64,000 bases of DNA, taken from the NCBI RefSeq assembly GCF_000621705.1, contig NZ_JHXO01000001.1, positions 434,001-498,000 on the forward strand, written 5' to 3'. Under the pieces are notes generated by a model, which searched no databases, was not told where the DNA came from, and saw nothing but the letters and a program-made list of their open reading frames with translations. This document shows, in pieces, positions 33,259 to 42,301 of the stretch. The stretch's first letter is position 1, and each line of letters starts with the position of its first letter. This DNA is from Prolixibacter bellariivorans ATCC BAA-1284. GTDB taxonomy: Bacteria > Bacteroidota > Bacteroidia > Bacteroidales > Prolixibacteraceae. The translations under genes and the position numbers were made by a program.

Positions 33259-35970
33259 TTAAAAGTGAAATGCCAGTTCTCCGCCAAAATAGAGATTGGG
33301 ATTTCGTTTTTCAATGTATCCGGTGCGATTGTTCGCGTAAGCCGGGTTGTGCATAAACATGTTATTGGCAAAAAACGAGAAACGATAATTCTTCCCGATT
33401 TCTTTTGCCAGTTTCAGGTTGAGATTCCATAATGCCGGGCGGTTAACCGTTTCATAGGTTACCGGATCGATCGTTCGTATCAGAAATGGAAAATCGTTTT
33501 CCGCCTGTGCGGAAGTCAAGGGAATTGTATTGCCGTTTTCATCAATATATCCTACCGGGACGGAGCCCCGAAAAGTTGATTCGTATTTGTAAATCCATTT
33601 ATTTTGCAGCGCAACCGTTGCCACAAACCGAAGTACCGGAATGTGCTGAACAATGCGAAAAGTTGTCAGAAATAGTTCACGCCGGGTCTTGTTTGACTCG
33701 TATAGCCCCATGTATCCGTTGGGATTGTTCGGGAAATTCCGGCTAATTTCGAGTATGTCCGGGGCGTCACTCCAGGATGTGTTGGTCGACCAGGCACCGC
33801 TTAGATTGAAGGAGGTGCCTGTTTGGGTAATTTGGGGTGATTGAATTGTGAATTCGATTCCTTTGCGGTCGATGTTCAGCGAATTATTCGGTTTTAGATA
33901 AGCACTCCGGTACGTTAATGTATCAACATTCACTTCGTCGAGTTGTGGCTTTTCCCCGTTTCCCGGAAGGTAAAAATAGGTGTCGTACACCGGATATGGA
34001 AATGCGGCCGACACATCGGTAAATGAATAGGCATTCCTTGTGTTTTCGTTGAAAAGGGTAGTATGAGCGCTCCATTTTCCGCCTTTTAAGTCAATTCCAA
34101 TTTCTGCTTTCCGGTTAGTCATGAACTTCAGTTGATTATTCTTTGCATCGAAAACCCGGGTGGTCATCAACGCCAGACTTTCATCGGGATAGGTAGCCGA
34201 ATAATACATGTAGCTGACCGCATCGAAGTAAGCCGCTTCGGGATAGAGATATACCAGGGAAGGAGCCTTGGCCGTGATTCCGTAACCTCCGCGAAGGCGT
34301 AAAAACGGGAATAGTTGATACGTTAAATTTGTTCTCGGCTGCCATTTCGTGTCGAAGCCACTTCTAAATAATCCGTCGGGTTGCACATTGTCGAACCGGA
34401 TACCTGCCTGCCACCGGACTGATTTTCCTGCTAACGGAAAAGTGAAAGTATTTTCGGCAAAAAGTGAAAACTGATTCAGTGCCGGAACATCGTTATAAGA
34501 TCTTGGTCGGTATGACGACGGTGGCAGATAACCTGTGTCGAATGTTTTTCCATTTCCGTGATTGACATCGGTTCGCCATTCGGCTCCGACAAAAAAACGG
34601 TCGCGGACTTTTTCTCCGCTTACAGCGAAATGCTGAATGAGTGACGCGAAAAAATTCACTGGTTTGCCCTCGATGCGTGTGGCCGTGTAGTATTCAGCGG
34701 GAGCAAAGGGAACTTCGAATGTTCCTGCAACCTGACTTGTGGGCAGAGGTTGTGCTTCGCCTGAACGGAGTTGTTTATTGTAGGCATCCTGATTCCGCAT
34801 GGAAAGGGACGCCTTGTAGGTTAGCCTCTTCAGTATTTTTTCGCCGGATTTGATTTCACCTTTCGTACTTAAACGCAATCCTTTATCGCTGGCATATCGA
34901 TTTTCTTCCAATGCAGCGTTCTTGTCTCCTTTATCCTGATCTTTTGCGTACAGGAAGGAAAGATTCACCTGGTTTCGCCAGTTCTGGTTGTCGCTATGCG
35001 AATCCCAGTTGATATTGGCTGTAGCCCGGTTATAAGTGGGTACGGGAATACGTAAATCCTGCTGTGAATGTGTGAGATCAAATCCGATGTTCAGTGTCTG
35101 GTTGCTTTTCCCCAAAGCAATTCCTTTTCCTAAACTGGCTTCCTGTGTGGTTGGGTCGAGACGAACTTTCCCTCGAAAGGGAGCTTTGCCCTGTGTGGTT
35201 TCCACACGGATAACACCTGACGTGAGATTCCCGTATTGCACGGAAGGGATTCCGCGAATGACTTCGACCTGACTGATTTGGTCCGCGGGAATGTCGCGCA
35301 GGTCGATTCCTCCACCACTTACAGTTGAGAAAAGTCCGTTGGCACCAATGGTGGCTGTGTTGCTCACTTGCAAGTTCGCATCGTTTGAAAGAGGTGTTCC
35401 ATCGACAATAATGGCCGTTCCCAGTGCATCAATCTTATCCTCGGTTGAGGAACCGGTTCCTCTTAACTGTGCTTGCCCGGCTGAATTGAGGTCGGGATTT
35501 TGTGCCGGTCGTCCGGGAAGAAGTTGTAGGATATCGCCCAGATTGGTGGCCTGAACCAGTTCGATGGCTTGCTGCCCTATCGTGGTGGCAGAGGTCAGAC
35601 TTTGCTCGTTCTCTCGGGCTAAAACCTTTATTTCTTTGAGACCAAGGGATTGAATCTGTAAGTTGATGTCTCGCTGAATGGACTGACCGGGAGAAATGTC
35701 TATCGCAAATGCTTTAGGATGGTATCCGAGGTGGCGGATGATGATTTCTGATTTCCCGGTAGGTACTTTTAGATGATAATTCCCCAGACTGTCTGTTAAA
35801 TTCCATTCCCCTGTCTCGCTGCTGATAACGGATACATCGGATATCCCTTTTCCGTCGGGCCCGATAATTCTGCCATACAATTCGCCTTCATTTGCCTGCG
35901 CAAAAAGTACAGGAATACTGATTATCCAGAAATAGATAAGTAAGATGTATTTTTTGAAGTGAACTGTCAT
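33259..35970 (-). CDS. TonB-dependent receptor with carboxypeptidase-like N-terminal domain
   Basis: A 903-residue outer-membrane receptor. Signal peptide (ending VLFAQA), then a CarboxypepD_reg-like domain (GELYGRIIGPDGKGISDVSVIS, about 27-110), a plug (about 120-260; DGTPLSNDANLQ, GGGIDLRDIPADQISQVEVIRGIPSVQYG), and a 22-strand type barrel ending GELAFHF. It takes up a large or rare ligand using TonB energy. It is the first gene of a probable seven-gene operon running to 25888. It is not a classic SusC because no SusD follows. Ligand unknown; no Fur-type or other operator was recognised upstream. Confidence 0.9.
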   Translation of the reverse strand: MTVHFKKYILLIYFWIISIPVLFAQANEGELYGRIIGPDGKGISDVSVISSETGEWNLTDSLGNYHLKVPTGKSEIIIRHLGYHPKAFAIDISPGQSIQRDINLQIQSLGLKEIKVLARENEQSLTSATTIGQQAIELVQATNLGDILQLLPGRPAQNPDLNSAGQAQLRGTGSSTEDKIDALGTAIIVDGTPLSNDANLQVSNTATIGANGLFSTVSGGGIDLRDIPADQISQVEVIRGIPSVQYGNLTSGVIRVETTQGKAPFRGKVRLDPTTQEASLGKGIALGKSNQTLNIGFDLTHSQQDLRIPVPTYNRATANINWDSHSDNQNWRNQVNLSFLYAKDQDKGDKNAALEENRYASDKGLRLSTKGEIKSGEKILKRLTYKASLSMRNQDAYNKQLRSGEAQPLPTSQVAGTFEVPFAPAEYYTATRIEGKPVNFFASLIQHFAVSGEKVRDRFFVGAEWRTDVNHGNGKTFDTGYLPPSSYRPRSYNDVPALNQFSLFAENTFTFPLAGKSVRWQAGIRFDNVQPDGLFRSGFDTKWQPRTNLTYQLFPFLRLRGGYGITAKAPSLVYLYPEAAYFDAVSYMYYSATYPDESLALMTTRVFDAKNNQLKFMTNRKAEIGIDLKGGKWSAHTTLFNENTRNAYSFTDVSAAFPYPVYDTYFYLPGNGEKPQLDEVNVDTLTYRSAYLKPNNSLNIDRKGIEFTIQSPQITQTGTSFNLSGAWSTNTSWSDAPDILEISRNFPNNPNGYMGLYESNKTRRELFLTTFRIVQHIPVLRFVATVALQNKWIYKYESTFRGSVPVGYIDENGNTIPLTSAQAENDFPFLIRTIDPVTYETVNRPALWNLNLKLAKEIGKNYRFSFFANNMFMHNPAYANNRTGYIEKRNPNLYFGGELAFHF

Positions 35971-36136
35971 GTATGGTTAAAAACAAGGATGGTAGCAAAT
36001 AAAATAATATTTATCGAAACATCATGTTTTTAACAGCATGAAACCTGAAATTCCATGGAAGATCAGTGTTTATGAGAATATTTATTTCTCAGTTAGGAAA
36101 CGGAAGTCTATAATTATTTATCATAAAATTACAACG

Positions 36137-38863
36137 CTATCTCCGGATCAACTTAAATGTTTTCGGATGACCGGAATTATCGCTGACCTGCAGTAGGTAA
36201 ATACCCGCGGGTTTATTGCTCAGGGAAACGGCCAGGTTATTTTCGCCGGAATGTACTTCTTTTTTCAGGATGGTTGATCCGGTCAGGTTCATAACCGAAA
36301 CTTCATACGTTTTATCCGATGTTCCCAGATTTAACATGAAACGACCGTCGCTGCTCGGGTTGGGGTACACATTCATCTGGTCTGCCAATGGCGTATCGAC
36401 TGCTGTATCGATAATGACATTATCCACAGTAATTGTATCGCGTGCAGTACGATTCGAGGCAATTAAACTTACCTGATATGTTCCGTCGAAAGCATAGTCG
36501 TGAATGGGATCAACTTCATTACTGGTCGATTGGTCGCCAAAATCCCATTCATAGTTAATGGCATTTGTCGATGTATTGGTGAAAGTCACCTGTTTCCCAT
36601 CGGCCAGCATTTCAAACCCGGCTTTAGGTTTGAGGAAGTTATCTTGCAGACTGAAATATAAAGCACTGTTGGATAGAATGAAAACTTTATCGCCGAAATT
36701 GGCCAGTTCGTAAAAATAGGCCGGCCGGCCGGCATCTGCCGATTCCCAGGTGGTTCCCCAATCATCTGAGGTTTGAATCAACTGATCGATTTTTCCGGCA
36801 ATAAGCGTGCTGTCACCTACCTGAATCATATCGGTTAGTACCGATGTGCTGAGTAAATTGAATGTCGCCATGCCGTCTGTACTGGCTACCATACCGGCTG
36901 AAGAGGACATATATATTGTATCAGGATTGATAACCAGAATATCGGAAATTACTCCCATGTTAGCATCTGCTATTGTTGTCCAGGTTTTGCCGTAATCGTT
37001 CGTTTTCCAGATGGTTTTATTTCCGCCTAAGTACCCGGTTTTTCCGTCAACCGAAAATTCCATGGCGAACAGATAGGATGTGTAACCGCTGTATAAATCG
37101 TCTGATGTTTCCGTCCAGGTGGTTCCATGGTCAGTTGATTTGAATATGAAGCCATGATATTCCTTGCTGTCAGCCGGGTTAGTCCAGCGAGCAGCGGTAT
37201 AAACCGTATCACCGACTGTAGCTAATGGCATGAATTTGATATTGGCTCCGGCTACCAAATCTGTGAGATAATTTCCTGAGCCGTCCGAGAAATTGGACAA
37301 AGGCAGCGGGCTCCAGGTTTTTCCTGAATCAGATGTGGCTATAATAAAGTTGTTATTTCCTCCAAAGTAGTATGAAATGTAACCATGTGTACTGTCTGCC
37401 TCAAATTTCATATCCATTGGAGTGTAGGCTGAAAGTGAATCGCTTACTACAACTTTAGGCCAGGTCAATCCTCCATCGGTACTTCTAAAAATCTCTCCTT
37501 TCAGACCAAGAAGTACTGCAGAGCGGTCATTCAGTTGAACCAACTTGGCCAGGTGTGTATTCGAATTGATAGGAACCTGCGTCCAGAGGCTGGTGATATT
37601 ATTCACTGCAACGCTTTGCGCTGCAGATGTCACTTTGGCAACAGCATTGGTCGCCGTAAGGGTGACGTCGTATGCCCCAAAGGCGGGATAACTGTGCGTG
37701 AGGTCTATACCATCCATAACAACACCATCACCGAAATCCCATGTCAGCGTTCCGAAATTCTCGGCCTGATTGGTAAAGGCGTATTCGTTATCCGTTTGTG
37801 TATAGGTAAAATCTGCTTTTGGATCCAAAATTTCATTGGGACCTATGTGTTCCATGATTCCATTGCTGCCTAAAGCCCAAACTTTGCCGGCGAATTCGTC
37901 GAGATGAAAGAGTGTGGTATTTTGTCCAATATTGGCCGATTGCCACGTTTTTCCTTTATCGATTGTGCGGGCCGTTTTGGTATCACGGCCTCCTATGGAA
38001 AGGAATGTGGTATCGTTCAGCACGAACGCATCGAACGCATAAATGATGCTGTCGCTGGGAACGATTGTTGTTCCGCCATCTACGGTTGTGGAAACACCAT
38101 ACTGACCGGCAATTACAGCTGTGTCACCGAGCGCAGGAATAATATCGTTGAGTGAGCCAAGTGTTGAGCTTGAAAGATCGTTCCAGGAATCGCCACGGTT
38201 GGTTGTTGTGAGAAAAGCGCCCAGCGAACCGACTGCATAACCTCTGCTGGCATTAAATGCTATTCGGTTGATTGTCGAGCGGCCAAAATCGGGCGAAGTA
38301 ATGTGCCAGCTCACTCCGGCATCGGTACTTCGGAAGATGTAGCCGTAAGTTGTTCCGGTAGCCGGATCGGCCCAGGAAAGAGATGTGAGAATGGTATCGC
38401 TATTTAAAGCTACTACCGATGAAAAGTTGGCCTTTTCACCTGCCATCGGATCGGTGGTTATATTGGAAGAACCATCGCTGAAAGCACTCAGAGGAACAGG
38501 AGTCCATGTGTCGCCACCGTCGGTAGTGTGCAGCATGGTTCCGTTCTGATAAACTCCGGATAAATCTTTCGCTTTTGTTCCGGCTACGTAGCCGTTCAAC
38601 TGCTCGGAAAAAGAAATATCCATGAAATCGTACGGAATTTTCTGCGGCAGCGTGAGTTGCACCTGTGTCCAGGAATTTCCACCATCAGTGGTCTTCATAA
38701 GCAGCGTATCCTTTCCGGAAAGCATCGCTTCTTGTGTGCTAATCGGATATAATTTCATCAATGTTTTGCCGGTTCCGGTATCATACGGAATCCATTGGGC
38801 ATATACGGAAGGAGAAAAAACAAAAAGCGTAACAATCAGGATGAAAAGTGCAAATCCTTTCAT
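36137..38863 (-). CDS. Secreted BNR/PKD protein with T9SS sorting domain
   Basis: A 908-residue protein. Start set at 38863 (MKGFALFILIVTLFVFSPSVYA), which gives a proper signal peptide; the frame from 38956 adds 31 unrelated residues. It has two similar halves, each with Ycf48/BNR-type blades (MLHTTDGGDTWTPV, IFRSTDAGVSWHIT, IFKSTDHGTTWTET) followed by a PKD domain (YAFTNQAENFGTLTWDFGDG and VTFTNTSTNAINYEWDFGD). It ends in a type A T9SS signal: VYPNPSSDGRFML, MNLTGSTILKK, KPAGIYLLQVSDN and KTFKLIRR. A surface-exposed protein of unknown ligand. Confidence 0.87.
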   Translation of the reverse strand: MKGFALFILIVTLFVFSPSVYAQWIPYDTGTGKTLMKLYPISTQEAMLSGKDTLLMKTTDGGNSWTQVQLTLPQKIPYDFMDISFSEQLNGYVAGTKAKDLSGVYQNGTMLHTTDGGDTWTPVPLSAFSDGSSNITTDPMAGEKANFSSVVALNSDTILTSLSWADPATGTTYGYIFRSTDAGVSWHITSPDFGRSTINRIAFNASRGYAVGSLGAFLTTTNRGDSWNDLSSSTLGSLNDIIPALGDTAVIAGQYGVSTTVDGGTTIVPSDSIIYAFDAFVLNDTTFLSIGGRDTKTARTIDKGKTWQSANIGQNTTLFHLDEFAGKVWALGSNGIMEHIGPNEILDPKADFTYTQTDNEYAFTNQAENFGTLTWDFGDGVVMDGIDLTHSYPAFGAYDVTLTATNAVAKVTSAAQSVAVNNITSLWTQVPINSNTHLAKLVQLNDRSAVLLGLKGEIFRSTDGGLTWPKVVVSDSLSAYTPMDMKFEADSTHGYISYYFGGNNNFIIATSDSGKTWSPLPLSNFSDGSGNYLTDLVAGANIKFMPLATVGDTVYTAARWTNPADSKEYHGFIFKSTDHGTTWTETSDDLYSGYTSYLFAMEFSVDGKTGYLGGNKTIWKTNDYGKTWTTIADANMGVISDILVINPDTIYMSSSAGMVASTDGMATFNLLSTSVLTDMIQVGDSTLIAGKIDQLIQTSDDWGTTWESADAGRPAYFYELANFGDKVFILSNSALYFSLQDNFLKPKAGFEMLADGKQVTFTNTSTNAINYEWDFGDQSTSNEVDPIHDYAFDGTYQVSLIASNRTARDTITVDNVIIDTAVDTPLADQMNVYPNPSSDGRFMLNLGTSDKTYEVSVMNLTGSTILKKEVHSGENNLAVSLSNKPAGIYLLQVSDNSGHPKTFKLIRR

Positions 38864-39010
38864 TGCTGTCGGGTTTAGGTAAAAAGCAAAAACTAAATTG
38901 CGGTTTTGAGGGAAAAACCAATCGCTCAAATTTAATGTTAAAAATTTGGACATCATATTTTTCAGGGATAAAATTCAAATCCCTGAAAGAGAAACGTATA
39001 TGTTAAAGAA

Positions 39011-40933
39011 TTAATTTTCGGAACGAAATGGATTATTTTTGGAACCCGTTTTTCCATTGGCATAATGTATTTCCAGCATATCGGCATTTGCCCATTCATT
39101 TATTTGGTTCGCGCTTGCCTTTTTTTTGTTGAAAAAGATTTGAAGTTCCGGATTATTCTGTACAATGGTTGTTCTTATTCCCAAAACGGGCGGGTGAACT
39201 GATAGGTGACTTGTCAGGTAAGGAAGCATTCGTTGGTAACTACTTTCTCCCGGGTGGTTGTATTTCAGTCGTAACGTGTCAATTAAGTTTATCGGCGTTT
39301 GTTCAAACCGGCTAAAAGTTTGTCGAAAGGGAATAAACATCGTTTTTATAAAGTCATTTCGTGCAATGGAGGTGTCTTGAATGGCTGTACCCGATAGTTG
39401 ATAATTGAGTTTTACCTTCCGGATATTCAGTCCGTTTTCGATGCGTATTTCTCGCTTTTCGATAATTTTTTTTAGCGTATTTGGGCCAATATTGGTTCTC
39501 TTGTCGTAATAGATATTTACCCTCACCGGACAATCGAACGTTGTTTCGAAACCGTAAACTGCCGGTAAATTTTGCAGCAAGAGATGTTGCAAATATTCGG
39601 CGTCGTAAATGTCATATAATTGGTCGATGCCAGCTGTTATCACGCCGAGTTCTTTGACCTCTGGCAGAACGGGTTTAATTTGACGTCGAACGGGGGTGAA
39701 AATATTTTTCCTGATATCGGTGGGGGTCACTTTGCTGGCATCGTACCAAATTTTGACCGAATGGTTGTCTACATAAGTGGCAACGCCCAGCACACCATTC
39801 ACCTTCTTCATCCCGGAAGCAAAAGCCATGGAACTTCCGTAGCATTTCACATTGTCAAGTCCGCTGAGGGTCATCGTTGATGCATTTTCCATATCTGCCG
39901 TCTCTCCCCATTGCTGCTCGATTGTGGGGATACGTACCGAAGCGCCCAAAAACAAGCCTAAAACGATTAGTAAGGATGCAATGGCTATCGGATACCATTC
40001 GCGGTAGCGGTGATTGATGGTTAAACTCTTTTGTTTGTGGCAGGAAGCTACACAGGCTCCGCAAAGGTTGCAATCAATGTGGCGCACCTCTGTTAATTTT
40101 CCTACCGGGATGCCCTGCGGACAGCTATCGGTGCACTGTTCACAGTTATTGCAGGTGTTGTTGTTGCGGGTAATTCGGTGTAACGGCAACGGGAAACTGG
40201 CCTTTCGCTGAATTTCGAATAACCAGGCTAAAATGGTCACGGCAGCCAGCGGCCAGACATATGATAGTTGTAATCCTGCTGCATTGGTCAAAATGTATGC
40301 AATGGTCACCACGCTGAACATGAGGAAGTACCTGAAAATATTGGAGACTGCACCTAACGGACAGAGATACCGGCACCAGGCAGTGCGGATAAAAATGGGG
40401 GTCACAATGAAGACCAACAGGGCGATACCAGCCCACAACGGATTCACATCGGAGCCAAAGCCAGTGGTGGCTGCATAATATGGGTCGTATGTCTTGCAGA
40501 ATAGTTCGCTGCTGCCAACGGTGTAGTAAACGGTTACAAATAGCAGGATGTATTTCAGGCTGCGAAGGAACTTGTCAGCAATTTCAGGGACTTGTTTTAC
40601 CTGCAATTTCCATTTCCGCCCCAGCGATGAGAGTTTTTCGGTAATGGTTCCCAGCGGACAGACTACGCCACAAAATAATTTGCTGAAAATAATAACACCG
40701 ATGGCGAGAACTGCTCCCATGACAATTTGCACACTACTCATAGTGCAAGCCAGCGAGCCCTGTTCGAAAAGACTGGCAGCTGCCTGCAGACCGCCGAAAG
40801 GACAGTAAGCTTCGTAATCGGGTTGAAATGCCCGGTCGAAGAAGCTACGTACAACGAGATAGAGAATCCAGGCAATGACGCCGAAGCGGAAAAATTCGCG
40901 CCACGGATGGAGCGATTTGATCCTTTTGAACAT
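39011..40933 (-). CDS. Membrane 4Fe-4S polyferredoxin (NapH/NosR/CcoG-like) with HMA-like module
   Basis: A 640-residue protein. The N-terminal 330 residues form about six membrane segments with two CxxxCP motifs (CGVVCPLGT, CRYLCPLGA), followed by two 4Fe-4S sites (CNNCEQCTDSCPQG, CNLCGACVASCHKQ). This is the layout of NapH/NosR/RdxA-type membrane electron carriers. After a further helix comes an extracytoplasmic part; its start, LSGLDNVKCYGSSMAFASGM followed by VNGVLGVATYVDNHSVKIWYDASKV, resembles a heavy-metal-associated (HMA) fold but with one Cys instead of CxxC. It probably moves electrons across the membrane; a metal-related role is suggested, not shown. Confidence 0.8.
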   Translation of the reverse strand: MFKRIKSLHPWREFFRFGVIAWILYLVVRSFFDRAFQPDYEAYCPFGGLQAAASLFEQGSLACTMSSVQIVMGAVLAIGVIIFSKLFCGVVCPLGTITEKLSSLGRKWKLQVKQVPEIADKFLRSLKYILLFVTVYYTVGSSELFCKTYDPYYAATTGFGSDVNPLWAGIALLVFIVTPIFIRTAWCRYLCPLGAVSNIFRYFLMFSVVTIAYILTNAAGLQLSYVWPLAAVTILAWLFEIQRKASFPLPLHRITRNNNTCNNCEQCTDSCPQGIPVGKLTEVRHIDCNLCGACVASCHKQKSLTINHRYREWYPIAIASLLIVLGLFLGASVRIPTIEQQWGETADMENASTMTLSGLDNVKCYGSSMAFASGMKKVNGVLGVATYVDNHSVKIWYDASKVTPTDIRKNIFTPVRRQIKPVLPEVKELGVITAGIDQLYDIYDAEYLQHLLLQNLPAVYGFETTFDCPVRVNIYYDKRTNIGPNTLKKIIEKREIRIENGLNIRKVKLNYQLSGTAIQDTSIARNDFIKTMFIPFRQTFSRFEQTPINLIDTLRLKYNHPGESSYQRMLPYLTSHLSVHPPVLGIRTTIVQNNPELQIFFNKKKASANQINEWANADMLEIHYANGKTGSKNNPFRSEN

Positions 40934-40978
40934 CAGGTTAATTGTTAGTTAGTCGGTTTGTTGTATAATGTTGCCGGG

Positions 40979-41428
40979 TTATTCCCCCAGCCAGCCGTGT
41001 TTTTTCAGGTATTGGCGGGCTTCTTCACGCGTTTGCCAGAAAGCCCCTCGTTTTTCCCAATAGGTTTGTCCGCTCTTTACTTCTGCCGGGCAGTTTTTAG
41101 CCGGAGCAACCATTACCGATTCCAGAAAACGGAGTTTCAGTTCCCTGTCAGTTTTGCGAATAACACGTGCTTTGATTGGCCGGCCATAATAATGACCATT
41201 AATCGGAGCGGTTACGACAGCGTATCCTTCTGTACCTTCCTTTACCCAGCCTAATTTTCGCTGAAACTCTTTGGCTGAAATAGCGGTCGTATCGCGTGGA
41301 CCTGCCTTCGCCTTTTCCAATGTCATTAGGTATTCACCTTCTGTTTGCGCCGCCTTTTTGTCGACCCGGTGACAGGCGGAAAGAAATCCTAAGCCTGACA
41401 GTAATATGATTAATAATGAAATTTTCAT
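40979..41428 (-). CDS. Small lipoprotein next to the polyferredoxin, unknown function
   Basis: A 149-residue protein. Start set at 41428 (MKISLLIILLSGLGFLSAC), which yields a perfect lipobox; the frame from 41524 has no such signal. The mature part is basic and hydrophilic with AKNCPAEVKSGQTYWEKRGAFW near the middle. I do not recognise the family. Its stop is 45 nt before the polyferredoxin start, so the two are probably co-transcribed and may work together at the periplasmic side of the membrane. Confidence 0.72.
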   Translation of the reverse strand: MKISLLIILLSGLGFLSACHRVDKKAAQTEGEYLMTLEKAKAGPRDTTAISAKEFQRKLGWVKEGTEGYAVVTAPINGHYYGRPIKARVIRKTDRELKLRFLESVMVAPAKNCPAEVKSGQTYWEKRGAFWQTREEARQYLKKHGWLGE

Positions 41429-41636
41429 GTTAATACTTGAACGTATTTCAAAGGAAATAAAAATTGGTGAATTTCGATTCAAAACAACCGGCGATTGCCA
41501 TATTATATAGATAAATAGTATCACTTATTAACATTATGTATCTGTTTTTAGAAAAAATAACATTTAGATGCAGATTTGGAGTACGAAAAGGTAATATAAT
41601 TCGTTTGTATGGAAAAGATTTTGATTTATTTCGGGC

Positions 41637-42221
41637 ATGGATGCAATATTAACACAACAGCTTCACATCTGGACACCATTGATTTATGTAATCCTCTTTG
41701 TAGGGTTGCTGATTGAAGGGGAAAGTATTCTGTTTGCAGCATTCTTTTTGGTGAATCAACAGGAGCTGCAACTGTTTTATACTATCGTGGTAGCTATCGC
41801 CGGTGTCCTTACAGGTGACTTGCTCTGGTATTATGGAGGAAAGTTGCTAATGCGCGTACCATTCGTACAACGTCTGTCGGAGCGTATGCCTAAAACCATT
41901 GACCACTTTATCCGGCGAAAGCCAATACTAAGTATTGTAGGTTCTAAATTTTTATACGGAATGCACCGGCCCACTTTGTTGCGTCTGCATGCGGCCCGTA
42001 TCAATGTGAAAACCTTTCTGCGTGCTGATATTCCCGGAACCATTGTCTGGATTGCGGTTATCGGAATTGCGGGTTACCTCTTTTCCGAGTCCGCCGACTT
42101 GCTCGACGGAAAAATGAAGTACTGGCAACTGGGAATGATTGGTGGCTTGTTGGTATTTACCGTGGTAACTCATTTTGTTTCCAGATTGGTTGTAAAATAC
42201 ATTACAGTAAGAAAAAAGTAA
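41637..42221 (+). CDS. DedA/SNARE-associated family membrane protein
   Basis: A 194-residue inner-membrane protein of the DedA (VTT) family. Members move undecaprenyl phosphate or phospholipids across the membrane. Family landmarks: GLLIEGESILFAAFF near the N-terminus, VLTGDLLWYYGGK, and the basic loop SKFLYGMHRPTLLRLHAARI. Size is normal. It converges with kbl through a shared terminator. Confidence 0.85.
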   Translation: MDAILTQQLHIWTPLIYVILFVGLLIEGESILFAAFFLVNQQELQLFYTIVVAIAGVLTGDLLWYYGGKLLMRVPFVQRLSERMPKTIDHFIRRKPILSIVGSKFLYGMHRPTLLRLHAARINVKTFLRADIPGTIVWIAVIGIAGYLFSESADLLDGKMKYWQLGMIGGLLVFTVVTHFVSRLVVKYITVRKK

Positions 42222-42252
42222 TTGATCGGTTTGAGAACTTAAGACATACAGA

Positions 42253-42280
42253 AAAGGCTGTCCTAAACGGGCAGCCTTTC
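42253..42280. terminator. Bidirectional terminator between dedA-like gene and kbl
   Basis: AAAGGCTG (42253-42260) pairs with CAGCCTTT (42272-42279); A- and T-rich flanks on both sides let it serve both converging genes. Confidence 0.75.
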
Positions 42281-42301
42281 GTATTTATATATGATGGTGT
42301 G

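Noticed and set aside
33259-35970. SusC/SusD glycan-uptake locus
   Set aside because: The receptor is followed by a DUF4876-like lipoprotein, not SusD, and no glycoside hydrolase is present.
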